The notes under the pieces are model-generated. The model ran no database searches and had not been told where the DNA came from. It saw only the letters and a program-made list of their open reading frames with translations. The position numbers were made by a program, and so were the translations under genes. Below, in pieces: positions 15,705-24,897 of a DNA stretch of 64,000 bases (positions within the stretch are counted from its first letter, which is position 1; every line of letters starts with the position of its first letter). Source of the DNA: Pseudonocardia sp. HH130629-09 (GTDB lineage: Bacteria; Actinomycetota; Actinomycetes; Mycobacteriales; Pseudonocardiaceae); contig NZ_CP011868.1 in NCBI RefSeq assembly GCF_001294645.1, positions 5,146,001-5,210,000 on the forward strand, written 5' to 3'.

Positions 15705-18076
15705 CACATCACTCCAACGAGCTTCTCCCGGGCGGGGGTACTCGGATCTCCCCCACAGCCCGGGATCCCGGCCCCGGCCGGTGCGGGCGGGAACACCCGA
15801 ACCACGAGGCGCGCGGCCAGGTAGGACAGCAGTACGGACAGCGCCAGCAGCAGCCCGAACTCGCGCATGAGGGCGAGGTCGGACAGCGCCAGCACGGCGA
15901 ACCCGGTGCCCGAGGTGAGGGCGGCCAGGGTCACCGCGGTCCGCAGGCGCGCGTCGCGCGTGCGGACGGCGTCGCAGGTCATGACGGTGAACTCGCAGCC
16001 GACCGCGGCGGTCAGCGACCCGAGCGCGACGGTGAGCGGGTTCAGCGGGATGCCGAACGCCCAGAGCAGGAACAGGTTCGCGCCCGTCGCGAGCACGGCG
16101 GCGAACGCGGCGCGCAGCGCGTCGCGGCGGTGCCGCAGTCCCACCGCGAGCACCAGCGCCGCCGCGACCAGGCCGGCGGTCCCGGCGAGGTAGCGGTCGG
16201 CCGAGACCAGCTCGTAGCCCTGCACCGCGACGGCGGGCAGACCGGACACCTCGGCGACGAAGCCGGGCGGGGCCGGCGGCAGCTCGGCGGTGATCGCGTC
16301 GGTGAGGTCCCGGAGCCGGTCGAGGTCGTCGAGCCGGACCCCGAACGACAGCACCGCGACCTGCCCGTCGGGCCGCAGTACGGCACCGGTGAGGTAGGGC
16401 GGCAGCAGCCGGACCCCGGCGCGGATCTGCTCCTGGTCCGGGGTGAGCCCGAGGAACGACAGCAGCGACGGCGCCGAGAGCGCGGGGCGCGCCTCGTCGC
16501 CGTGCAGCCGCACGATCCCCTGCTGAGCGGTCGTCATCCACTCCCAGGCCTGCGGGGTGAGCACGTCGCCGGTCCCGTCGGCGGAGCGCAGGACGACGGC
16601 GAGCTCGCCACCGGACCCGAGGACCTGCTCGACCCGGGTGGCGTCCGCGACGGCGGGCAGCCCGGCCGACAGCGCGTCGACGCTGGTCTGCAGGGGGAGG
16701 AAGGGCAGCGTGGCCCAGCCCCCGGCCGCGACGAGCCCGGCCAGGACGACGGCGACCAGCCGCGACCGGCCCGGCCGCGCGACCGGCTCGCCGGCGGCGG
16801 CCGGGGTCCCGGCCACCGCGCCGGCGGCGGGGGTGCCGTCGGACGGGCGGTCCGGTCCGGCCCACCCGCCGGGTCGGTAGACGAACCAGCCGAGCGCCAC
16901 CGCGAACGCGACACCCAGGGCCAGGGTCGACCCGAGGTCGCGCACGAACGGCAGCGGCGAGAGCAGCAGAGCGGCGAACCCGGCCGCCGTCCCCGCCGCG
17001 ACGACGACGACCGTCCGCGGCCGCGCCCCGCGGGCGAAGTAGGTCGGGTAGTAGCTGCCGAGGCCCACCAGGACCGGCAGGAACGCGACCACACCCAGCG
17101 AGACCGGTCGCCCGGCCCAGCCGAGCACGGCCAGCGTCGCCGCGGTCGCGGCGAGGGTGACGGCCAGCGGGATCAGCCGCCGTCGCCGCCGGGTCCAGGG
17201 CACCAGGAACAGGCACAGCCCGATCGCGACGACCGCGACCGCGCCCAGGACCGGCGCCTCCCGGTCCACCGCGGTGCCGAGCGAGGCGGTGATCGCGGGG
17301 ACGCCGGAGACGGTCGCCTCGGCGGGCAGCTGCGCCCGCGCGACGGTGTCGTTCACCGCGGCGACGAGCTTCTCGGTCCCGGCCTGGTCGAGTCCCTCCC
17401 GGGGCCGGACCAGGATCGCCAGCGACCGCTGGTCGGGGACGACGTAGCGCCACTGCGGGCGCGGCTCGCCGCCGGACGCGAGGATCGAGTGGTCGATGAA
17501 GCGCTGGTTGCGCAGGGTCGGCAGCCCGACCGGCATTCCCTGCACGATCAGCGGGCCGTAGCGGGCGTCGAACGCCGCGACGGCCGCGTTCCCGGCGGCG
17601 ACCGGATCCTCCCCGCGCTGCTCGGCGGTGATCGCCGCGGCCCGCTGCAGCCCGTCGCGGCGGCCGGTGAGCTCGGCGAGCAGCTTCTGCGACTGCGCCG
17701 CCAGCTGGTTCAGCGTCGTCGCCGGACCGTAGACCGACGCGACGTCGGGCAGCTGGGACAGCTGCCCCTCGACCCCGAGCACCTGGGGCAGCACGTCGCG
17801 CTCGAGCAGGCCGGGGGCCTGCGGGGCGCGCAGCAGCACGACGATCGGGTCGCCGCCGAAGGACCGGGCGAGCTCGGCATAGCGCTGCACCGACGGGTCC
17901 GACGACGGCAGGAACGACTCGACCCCGGTCTCGACCTTCACCCGGGACACGCCCGCCACGGTCAACGCCACCAGGGCGAGGACCACGATCAGGCCCAGTG
18001 CGGAACGCCCCGAAGGGCGCAGCGCCACGAGTGCGGCCCTACGCCCTTCGGGGGTCGCACGGGACGGGCGGCTCAT
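15704..18076 (-). CDS. MMPL/RND-family membrane transporter
   Basis: 790 residues with the RND layout: one helix near residue 35, a large extracytoplasmic loop (KVETGVESFLPSSDPSVQRYAE onward), five to six helices around residues 230-370, a second loop, and a final helix group. The first helix group includes WTRRRRRLIPLAVTLAATAA. MMPL proteins export or flip lipids and glycolipids in actinobacteria, often powered by proton flow. It is coupled to the last mce gene (ATGA overlap) and so belongs to the operon. This combination suggests one transport unit for a lipid or steroid-like compound. The residues of the proton relay were not checked. Confidence 0.88.
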   Translation of the reverse strand: MSRPSRATPEGRRAALVALRPSGRSALGLIVVLALVALTVAGVSRVKVETGVESFLPSSDPSVQRYAELARSFGGDPIVVLLRAPQAPGLLERDVLPQVLGVEGQLSQLPDVASVYGPATTLNQLAAQSQKLLAELTGRRDGLQRAAAITAEQRGEDPVAAGNAAVAAFDARYGPLIVQGMPVGLPTLRNQRFIDHSILASGGEPRPQWRYVVPDQRSLAILVRPREGLDQAGTEKLVAAVNDTVARAQLPAEATVSGVPAITASLGTAVDREAPVLGAVAVVAIGLCLFLVPWTRRRRRLIPLAVTLAATAATLAVLGWAGRPVSLGVVAFLPVLVGLGSYYPTYFARGARPRTVVVVAAGTAAGFAALLLSPLPFVRDLGSTLALGVAFAVALGWFVYRPGGWAGPDRPSDGTPAAGAVAGTPAAAGEPVARPGRSRLVAVVLAGLVAAGGWATLPFLPLQTSVDALSAGLPAVADATRVEQVLGSGGELAVVLRSADGTGDVLTPQAWEWMTTAQQGIVRLHGDEARPALSAPSLLSFLGLTPDQEQIRAGVRLLPPYLTGAVLRPDGQVAVLSFGVRLDDLDRLRDLTDAITAELPPAPPGFVAEVSGLPAVAVQGYELVSADRYLAGTAGLVAAALVLAVGLRHRRDALRAAFAAVLATGANLFLLWAFGIPLNPLTVALGSLTAAVGCEFTVMTCDAVRTRDARLRTAVTLAALTSGTGFAVLALSDLALMREFGLLLALSVLLSYLAARLVVRVFPPAPAGAGIPGCGGDPSTPAREKLVGVM

Positions 18077-19500
18077 CCGCCGAGCCCCAGGAGTCCACCG
18101 CCGGACGGTTCCGGCGCCGGCGCGTCGCCGCGGGCGGCGTCGCCCTCGGGCTGCGGCCCGACCGTCGGGGCCGGTCCGGGGGGCGGCGAGTCGTTCGCCG
18201 GTCCGGGGTCGGCCACCTGCGGCGGCGGCGCGTCGTCCTCGGGACCGACCTGGGTGCCCGGCCGCGGGTTCGGGTTGTTGTCGTCCAGCAGCGGGATCTC
18301 GTTCAGCGGGACGGGGTTGCCCGCGAACGACTGGGCGTGGAACACCAGCATCACACGCAGGAGCGTGCCGTTGGCGTCGCCGCGCGACACCGCTTCGCCG
18401 AAGTTGGTGAAGAACTGGTAGATGTCGCCGCCGTAGGGCTTGAGGTACTCCAGCATCGGGTTGAGCTGGAGCAGCGCCCGGTCGGCCTCGGGCAGCAGGG
18501 CGCGCAGGTCGTCGGAGAACTGCGGGACCCGGTCCAGGGTGACCGGGGCCTTGCCCAGGGCGGCGTCGAGCGACGGCAGCAGCCCGCGCAGGTCGCGGGT
18601 GGTCGCCGGGAGCTCGTTCAGCGCCGCGTTGAGCGCGGGCGCCGCCCGGTCCAGGTTCGCGGCGACCGGGCCGAGCCCGCCGGCGAGCCGGGACAGGTCG
18701 TCGCTGGCGTCGTTCGCCGCCTTCAGCGTCGGCGGCAGCTCCCGGACGGTGTTCTCCAGGTCGGTGCGGCTGCTCGCGGTGACCTCGGTGACCAGGTTGG
18801 CGTCGGTGACCAGGTCGGCGATGCGGCCGCGCTGCACGTCCAGCGCGGCGAGCACCGCGGCGGTGTTCTGCGACAGCTGCTCGAGGTCCTCCGACTGCGC
18901 GGCGAGCGCGTCGAGGGCGGTGCCGCCCTCGCGGCCGAGCTGGCCGAGACCGGCCAGCGCGCCGTCGACACCCGCCTGCGTGTCCTTCGTGGCCGCCCCC
19001 AGCGACTGCAGGGTGGAGGCCAGCGCGACGCGACGGTCGTCGGGCAGCGTCCGGATCAGGTCGTCGAGCAGCACCGGGGACATGACGGCGCCGTCGGGGA
19101 GCCGGCCACCGTTGGGCAGCTCGGCACCACGGCCGTCGACGAGGGACACGTAGGTCTCCTCGACGAGGGTCTTCGAGTTGATCCGGCCGGTGACGCCCTC
19201 GTGCAGCGGGATGGCGTTCTCGTCGGTCATGTTGACGACCACCTCGGCGCGCCCGTCCGGGGTCGCCTCGATGGTCAGGACCTTGCCGACCTTCACCCCG
19301 TTCAGGGTGACGTCGGACTGTGGGACCAGGTTGTTGACCTTGTCGACGTGGAACGCCGTCGTGTACTGCTCCTGGGTGTATCCGGGCACGTAACCGCCGA
19401 CCGAGGTCCAGAAGAACAGGAACACGAACGCCGACGCCGCGGTGAAGGCGAGCAGGATCGTCGTCCTGATCGCGGGGAGCGCGGAATGGGGGATCTTCAT
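18073..19500 (-). CDS. MCE-family substrate-binding protein (sixth, MceF position)
   Basis: 475 residues. An N-terminal helix (TTILLAFTAASAFVFLFFWTSVGG) anchors or exports the protein. The MlaD/MCE domain is around residues 40-130 (NNLVPQSDVTLNGVKVGKVLTIE, GRAEVVVNMTDENAIPLHEG). A long helical barrel-type domain with LAALDVQRG and PPTLKAANDASDDLSRLAGG repeats follows, then a Pro/Gly/Asp-rich tail from about residue 400. Mce proteins assemble into hexameric tubes that guide lipids from the envelope to the permease. Confidence 0.9.
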   Translation of the reverse strand: MKIPHSALPAIRTTILLAFTAASAFVFLFFWTSVGGYVPGYTQEQYTTAFHVDKVNNLVPQSDVTLNGVKVGKVLTIEATPDGRAEVVVNMTDENAIPLHEGVTGRINSKTLVEETYVSLVDGRGAELPNGGRLPDGAVMSPVLLDDLIRTLPDDRRVALASTLQSLGAATKDTQAGVDGALAGLGQLGREGGTALDALAAQSEDLEQLSQNTAAVLAALDVQRGRIADLVTDANLVTEVTASSRTDLENTVRELPPTLKAANDASDDLSRLAGGLGPVAANLDRAAPALNAALNELPATTRDLRGLLPSLDAALGKAPVTLDRVPQFSDDLRALLPEADRALLQLNPMLEYLKPYGGDIYQFFTNFGEAVSRGDANGTLLRVMLVFHAQSFAGNPVPLNEIPLLDDNNPNPRPGTQVGPEDDAPPPQVADPGPANDSPPPGPAPTVGPQPEGDAARGDAPAPEPSGGGLLGLGG

Positions 19501-19515
19501 CCGGGGGTCACCTCC

Positions 19516-20814
19516 TTACCGGGGCGTCTGGGTGAGCTCGTCGGCGCCGGGCGCTGGGATGGTGGTCGGGCCGAACTGGAGCAGGCCGCGGAGGATGCCG
19601 CCGTTGGCATCGCGCAGGCTGGTGACCGACGACGTCTGGTAGACGAAGGCGTTCAGGTCCGGCAGGTACTGCTGGAGACCCGCGGTGACCGGGTCGAGCC
19701 GGCCGGAGATCTGCTCCAGCGCGGGCAGCGTGCCGTTCAGGTCGTTCACGAACGGACGCAGGTCCGCCGCGACCGGCTTGAGCTTCTGCGCGACCGGGCG
19801 GGCCTTGTCGACGGTGGTGTCGAGCGTGTCGACGGTGTCGGTCAGCCGGTCCAGGGCGCCGGGCAGCTGTTCCGAGGCGGCCAGCACGTTGTCCAGGGTC
19901 GGGTCGAGCTGGTCGGACAGCTGCTGGACGTTGCCGGTGGCCGCACCCAGGTTGTCGACGACGCCGGGAAGCTGGTTCAGCGAGTCCCGCAGGGCCTGGC
20001 TCTGCGCGGACACCGTCCGCAGCGTGGTCGACAGCGAGTTCGCCAGGGTGGTGAGCCGCGTCTCGTCGCCGCCGACGGCGGTGGACAGCTGCCCGATCGA
20101 GGTGACCAGGCGGGCGAGGTTCTCGCGCCGCAGGTCGAGCTGGTCCACGACCGGCTTGAGCCGGTCCACCACCTCGGTCGTGGCGCGCACGCCCTGCGGG
20201 AGGTCCTGCGGCGCCGTCGCCAGCGCCACGTCGGAGGCCTCCAGCAGCGACTGCACCGCGGCCAGCGCGTTCTGGTCCAGGTGGGCCAGGGCCGCGTCGA
20301 TCTGCACCGGCGGCTTCGCGTTGGCGACGGGGAGCACGCCGTAGTCGTCCAGGACCGTGCCGGCCGGCGTGCCCGGATCCATCTCGATGTACATCTCGTT
20401 CAGCGGGCTCTTCGGCCGCAGGACCACGGTGGCGTTGTCGTAGACCGGGCCGTCGTAGTCGGTGCGGTCGATCGCCAGGAGTACTCGGCCGGTGCCCTCC
20501 GGGGTCAGCTCCGAGGAGCGGATGTCCCCGACCGGGACGCCGGACATCCGGACCTCCTGGCCGCGGCCCGGGGCGAGCGCCGGGGTCTCGGTGAAGGTCG
20601 CGTAGACCATCGTCTCGTTCGCCCAGGGCGTCACGAACCGCTGCTGGGACAGGATGTATCCCCCGCAGACCAGGCCGAGCACCATCACCACGCCGAGCGC
20701 GATGACGTTGCGGCCCAGGCCCGGCTCGTTGCGGACCCGGTCCACGGCCGAGCGCACCCGGGCGCCGAGGCCCCGCGGGGCCTCCGGCTGCGACGTGGGA
20801 GTTGCCGTCATCAT
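19516..20814 (-). CDS. MCE-family substrate-binding protein (fifth, MceE position)
   Basis: 432 residues; ATG at 20814 or 20811, both overlapping the upstream stop. The N-terminal helix GRNVIALGVVMVLGLVCGGYIL contains a Cys, but the residue before it is Val, so it is not a clean lipobox even though MceE proteins are often lipoproteins. The MCE domain follows (GQEVRMSGVPVGDIRSSELTPE). The rest is a long coiled-helical region, many Leu/Asp heptads such as TLANSLSTTLRTVSAQSQAL. It is separated from the next gene by 15 bp. Confidence 0.9.
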   Translation of the reverse strand: MMTATPTSQPEAPRGLGARVRSAVDRVRNEPGLGRNVIALGVVMVLGLVCGGYILSQQRFVTPWANETMVYATFTETPALAPGRGQEVRMSGVPVGDIRSSELTPEGTGRVLLAIDRTDYDGPVYDNATVVLRPKSPLNEMYIEMDPGTPAGTVLDDYGVLPVANAKPPVQIDAALAHLDQNALAAVQSLLEASDVALATAPQDLPQGVRATTEVVDRLKPVVDQLDLRRENLARLVTSIGQLSTAVGGDETRLTTLANSLSTTLRTVSAQSQALRDSLNQLPGVVDNLGAATGNVQQLSDQLDPTLDNVLAASEQLPGALDRLTDTVDTLDTTVDKARPVAQKLKPVAADLRPFVNDLNGTLPALEQISGRLDPVTAGLQQYLPDLNAFVYQTSSVTSLRDANGGILRGLLQFGPTTIPAPGADELTQTPR

Positions 20815-22142
20815 CGACCACCCGTCCCGTGGAAGATCTGCTGGAACATGTTCTCCAGGCTCACCGAGCCCAGGCCGGGCACGGTGCCGAGACCGGGGCC
20901 GGGGTGGAAGGACACCGCGTGCCCGTTGGGGTCGACGTAGGCGCCGGTCCGGTTCAGGTTCGAGAACATGTGACCGACCTCGTCCTTGAGGGGGACACCG
21001 CGGCTGTCGACCGCGGAGTAGGGGCCCTCGCCGACGAACGGGGTGTTCAGCGAGTCGAGGACCGGCCCGTTGAGCCGCTCCAGCGGCGCGGGCAGGTCGT
21101 CGAGGACCCGGGTGGCGCCCTCGCTCGCCGGGATCAGTCCCTCGACCAGCGGCCGGGTGTCGACCAGCGCCGCGCGCAGGTCGGAGACCAGCGGGCGGGC
21201 ATCGGCCAGCACCGGCTCGGCGCGGCCGAGGAGCCCGTCGAGCTCCTGGACCGCCGGCCGGGCCGGGCCGGCGGTGTCGCGCAGCTTGTCCAGCGACACG
21301 TTCAGCCGCTTCAGGCCGGCGTCGGTGGTGTCGAGGACACCGGGCAGCCGGTTGACCGCGTCGGCGACCGGGCCGGAGGTCTCGGCCATGACCTGCGTGG
21401 TGTCCTGCAGGTTCGCGACGATGCCGTCGAGCTGGCCGGGCTCACGGTTGAGCGCTCCGGTCGTCCGCTGCAGACCGCGCACGACGTCGGTCAGGTCCTT
21501 CTCCGGCTGGGTGCCGCGCAGGGACTCGATGACCCCGGCGCCGGGGCCGAGGGTCCCCGGCGCGGCGGCGAGGAGCTCGTGCAGCGCCTCGTTGCCGCCG
21601 GCGTCGCCGAGGGTCTCGTCGAGCTGGGTGATCGCGGTCGTCGCGCCCTTCAGCGCGTCGGGCTGCAGCCGCTCGGCGACGTCGTCGACCTCGGTGGGCA
21701 GCCGGGTGCGGTCCACCGGGATCTGCTCGGTCCACTCCGCGGAGCGGTCACCGCCCGGGACGATGTCGATGTAGAACAGGCCGGACAGCAGGGTCGTGGG
21801 CCGCAGTCGTGCCGACGGCCGGTCGCCGACGGCCTCGACGACCTCCGGGTCGACGACGACGGTCACGATCGCGCCGCCGTCGTCGGCCGGGTCGACCGAG
21901 CTCACGACACCGGAGTCGACACCCGCCACCTTCGCCTTCGACGCGTCCTCGAACAGGAACTGGTTCGCGGCGAAGTGGATGGTGCGGGTCTGCGAACCGG
22001 TCAGCTTCGCCATCAGCGTCTTGACCTGGGGCTTGTAGAGACCCAGGACCAGTGACACCAGCATCAGGCCGATGACGGCGAGCGCGGCGACCCACAGCGG
22101 GAGGCGGCGCCGCAGCCGCGGCGTCGAGGCGGGGGCGGTCAT
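20811..22142 (-). CDS. MCE-family substrate-binding protein (fourth, MceD position)
   Basis: 443 residues. A basic head and a helix (LPLWVAALAVIGLMLVSLVLGLY) are followed by the MCE domain, which carries NQFLFEDASKAKVAGVDSGVVSSVD and a hydrophobic TTLLSGLFYIDIVPGG. The remainder is helical, ending near the conserved-looking SLENMFQQIFHG. Its start shares a base with the stop of the upstream gene (TGATG), so the six mce genes are translationally coupled. Confidence 0.9.
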   Translation of the reverse strand: MTAPASTPRLRRRLPLWVAALAVIGLMLVSLVLGLYKPQVKTLMAKLTGSQTRTIHFAANQFLFEDASKAKVAGVDSGVVSSVDPADDGGAIVTVVVDPEVVEAVGDRPSARLRPTTLLSGLFYIDIVPGGDRSAEWTEQIPVDRTRLPTEVDDVAERLQPDALKGATTAITQLDETLGDAGGNEALHELLAAAPGTLGPGAGVIESLRGTQPEKDLTDVVRGLQRTTGALNREPGQLDGIVANLQDTTQVMAETSGPVADAVNRLPGVLDTTDAGLKRLNVSLDKLRDTAGPARPAVQELDGLLGRAEPVLADARPLVSDLRAALVDTRPLVEGLIPASEGATRVLDDLPAPLERLNGPVLDSLNTPFVGEGPYSAVDSRGVPLKDEVGHMFSNLNRTGAYVDPNGHAVSFHPGPGLGTVPGLGSVSLENMFQQIFHGTGGR

Positions 22143-23503
22143 CAGTTACCTCCGAGAAGGCCGCCACCGGCGGTGCTGTCGCCCTGGCCCGGCTGCTCCT
22201 GCGGGGTCCGGTTGGACGGGCCCGGGGCGGGCAGCAGGCCCAGCGAGGCGTCGTTCGGCGCCTGGCCGGGGGCCGGGTAGGGATCGCCCGCCCGGGTCGG
22301 GTCGGGCAGGCCCGCCGCACCGGTGAAGGACTCCGGCCGCACCATCAGCGTGAACCGAAGGTGGTGGCCGGCGGCGTCGCCGTCGGACAGCGCGAAGCTG
22401 GCGTGGGTGAACCACTGCGCGATCTCCGGCGAGTAGGGCGCCAGGACCTGCAGCGGGGTGTTCGCGAACCCGACGCCCTGGGTCACCTTCGGCGCGACGG
22501 GGCGCGCATCGGCGACCGCGGGGGTCAGCGAGCCGAGCGCGGGCACGGCCGAGTCGGAGACGCCGGGCAGCTTGTCCAGCGGCCGCGGCCCCTCGACCAG
22601 CACGCCCCGCAGGTCCGGAGTGGAGTCGCCCAGCGAGCGGGCGCCGGGCTGCAGCTGCGTCATCGCCGAGTTCGTCGACGCGAGCGGCTGCTGCAGGTCC
22701 TCCAGCGCCCGGCGGGCGGCGGGCAGCGCCTCGGGGGCGATGTCCAGGGTGTCGGCGAGCGCCTTCCCCCTGTCCGCGTTGATCGCCGCGAACGTGGTGT
22801 CGAGCTGTCCGACCAGGGAGGAGATCTCCTGTTCCCGGCCGGCGAAGCGCGAGGACAGGCTCTCCAGCGACTGGAGCATCGAGGTCAGGTCGCGGCCGCC
22901 GTCGATCGACAGCGACCGGGCCGTCGTGCCGAGCGAGGGCAGGATCTGCGGACCGGCCTTCGCCACGTCCTGCAGGTCCTGACCGTGTCCGGCGGCGCCG
23001 TTGCCGAGCTCCTGCAGCGCGGAACGCGAGGCGTCCTGGGTCGCCGGGTCGAAGACCTTGGCCAGGTCGAGCAGCTGCACGGCGCTCCGGGAGCGCTGCA
23101 CCGGCAGGACCTCGTCCTCACCGAGGACGCCGGCCGGCTCGCTGCCGATGTCGAGGTCCAGGTACTGCTGGCCGAGACCGGAGCGGCCCGTCACCGCGGC
23201 CGAGCCGTCCCGGAAGACCTGCGTGGCGGCGTCGTCGAGCTGCATCCGGACCTGCGGGACGCCGTCGGCGAGCGTGATGTCGTCGACCCGGCCGACCCGC
23301 ACCTGACCGACCCGCACGTCGTTGCCGACGGCGAGGTCACCGGTGTCCGAGACGGCCGCGGTGCGGAACTCGTGCTGGGCGAAGGGGAGACCCTTCTGGG
23401 CGGTCAGCGCGACGTAGAGGAAGAAGCCGGCTGCGACGAACATCAGCAGGCCGATCAGGCCGGACCGGAAGCGCGCGCCGCGCTTGGGCTTGGCACTCGC
23501 CAT
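22142..23503 (-). CDS. MCE-family substrate-binding protein (third, MceC position)
   Basis: 453 residues from the ATG at 23503, with a GTG directly before it. The N-terminal helix is FRSGLIGLLMFVAAGFFLYVAL. The MCE domain has GNDVRVGQVRVGRVDDITLADG and GRSGLGQQYLDLDIG. The helical region runs to about residue 370. The tail (LPAPGPSNRTPQEQPGQG) is Pro/Gln-rich and ends in a Gly run, as in several of its paralogues here. Confidence 0.9.
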   Translation of the reverse strand: MASAKPKRGARFRSGLIGLLMFVAAGFFLYVALTAQKGLPFAQHEFRTAAVSDTGDLAVGNDVRVGQVRVGRVDDITLADGVPQVRMQLDDAATQVFRDGSAAVTGRSGLGQQYLDLDIGSEPAGVLGEDEVLPVQRSRSAVQLLDLAKVFDPATQDASRSALQELGNGAAGHGQDLQDVAKAGPQILPSLGTTARSLSIDGGRDLTSMLQSLESLSSRFAGREQEISSLVGQLDTTFAAINADRGKALADTLDIAPEALPAARRALEDLQQPLASTNSAMTQLQPGARSLGDSTPDLRGVLVEGPRPLDKLPGVSDSAVPALGSLTPAVADARPVAPKVTQGVGFANTPLQVLAPYSPEIAQWFTHASFALSDGDAAGHHLRFTLMVRPESFTGAAGLPDPTRAGDPYPAPGQAPNDASLGLLPAPGPSNRTPQEQPGQGDSTAGGGLLGGN

Positions 23504-24897
23504 CACTGGCCTCCCAGCAGGGTTCCGAGCGCGCCCTGCTCCTGCTCGGGGCTGAGCCCGGTGGCGCTGCTCTCGGGGGTGGGCTGGCTCTGCAGCAGGG
23601 TGTTGGAGTCCTGGCCCGGCTGCGCCGCGGTCCCCGGTCCCGGCTGGGACGGGGCGGGCTGGTTCACCTGCTCGTTGGGGGTGGCGTCGGGCGCGGGCAC
23701 GGGCGCCGCGTCCGGCAGACCACCCGGCGCGAAGCCGGTGACCGGATCACCGTTGAGGACGTAGCTGGCCCGGAAGTAATGGGACAGCCCGTCCTTCTCG
23801 TTCGTGGTCAGCGCCCAGTTCCGGATGAAGCCGAGCACGTTGCCGAGGTTCCCGTTCAGGTCCCGGACGATCGGCTCGGCACCGGTGACGGTGCGCTGCA
23901 GGTCCGGGCCGGCGGCCCGGAGCTCCGCGGCGACCGGCTGGGCCTGGTCGAGCAGCTCGCTCGCCCGGTCCAGGACCGGGTCGGCCGAGGCGAGCGCCGG
24001 GTCCGCGGAGTCGGCGAAGCGCTGCAGCTCCCGGCTGATGTCCACCAGGTTGTCGGTGGTCGGCCGCAGGTTGCCCAGGGTGACCGCGGTGGACTGCGCC
24101 GTGCCGGCGAGCTCGCCGAGGGTGGCGCGGGCGGCGGCCAGGGTGCCGGGCAGCTCCTGCAGGGTCCCACGCAGCTGCGCGTCGCGGGCGGAGGTGGTGT
24201 CGAGCAGCGACGTGGTCGAGGCGACCAGGCCGTCGAGCCGCCGGCCCTGGTCGACGGCCAGCGCGCCGGTGACCGGTTCGACCTGGTCGACGACCCGGCC
24301 TAGCAGCTCGTTCTGGTCGGACAGCACGGCGACCAGCTGGCTGGTGTCCTGCATGGCCGGGGCCAGCGCGGCGAGGGTCTTCCGGATGTTCTCGCCGTTG
24401 TTCTGGGTGCCCTGACCGAGGGTGGTGACCAGCGCGGCCAGCGCGCCGGCCGTCGGGTCGTCCAGGGTGTCCAGGATGTTCTGCAGGTCGGCCTCCTGGC
24501 CCGTCCGCTCGACCCCGATCGGCGTGTTCATCGGCAGCTCGGGCGAGCCGGGGGTGCCGGTGTTCAGGTTGATGAAGCGCTCACCGAGCAGGGAGACGGG
24601 GGCGACGGTCGCCTTGGCGTCGGCGTGGATCGGCAGGGCCCGGGCGTCGACGCGCAGCGGGACCTCGGCGATCTTGCGCTGCGGGTCGAACTGCAGCTGG
24701 CCGACCTCCCCGACCGCGACGCCGTTGATCTTGACCTGCTGGCCGGAGAGGATCGGGCTGACGTCGGCGAACTCGGCGATCACGATCCGGCCGGACTCGG
24801 CGTTCGAGATGCCGGCCGCGGCGCCGGTGCCCGCGAGGAGCGCGACGACGCCGACGGCGAGGATCCGCCAGCGGGAGAAGCCCAGGGTCGTGCTCAT
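23503..24897 (-). CDS. MCE-family substrate-binding protein (second, MceB position)
   Basis: 464 residues. The signal-anchor is WRILAVGVVALLAGTGAAAG. The MCE domain (SPILSGQQVKINGVAVGEVGQLQ, ATVAPVSLLGERFINLNTG) spans about residues 40-125. A long helical region ends near residue 375, followed by a Pro/Gln-rich low-complexity tail (PSQPGPGTAAQPGQDSNTL). Start and stop codons overlap those of both neighbours (ATGA). Confidence 0.9.
   Translation of the reverse strand: MSTTLGFSRWRILAVGVVALLAGTGAAAGISNAESGRIVIAEFADVSPILSGQQVKINGVAVGEVGQLQFDPQRKIAEVPLRVDARALPIHADAKATVAPVSLLGERFINLNTGTPGSPELPMNTPIGVERTGQEADLQNILDTLDDPTAGALAALVTTLGQGTQNNGENIRKTLAALAPAMQDTSQLVAVLSDQNELLGRVVDQVEPVTGALAVDQGRRLDGLVASTTSLLDTTSARDAQLRGTLQELPGTLAAARATLGELAGTAQSTAVTLGNLRPTTDNLVDISRELQRFADSADPALASADPVLDRASELLDQAQPVAAELRAAGPDLQRTVTGAEPIVRDLNGNLGNVLGFIRNWALTTNEKDGLSHYFRASYVLNGDPVTGFAPGGLPDAAPVPAPDATPNEQVNQPAPSQPGPGTAAQPGQDSNTLLQSQPTPESSATGLSPEQEQGALGTLLGGQ

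Noticed and set aside
15395..18421. Very long rightward open frame opposite the MMPL and mceF genes
   Set aside because: Its product is low-complexity Arg/Gly/Gln, as expected for the antisense of GC-rich genes, while the leftward frames match known families.
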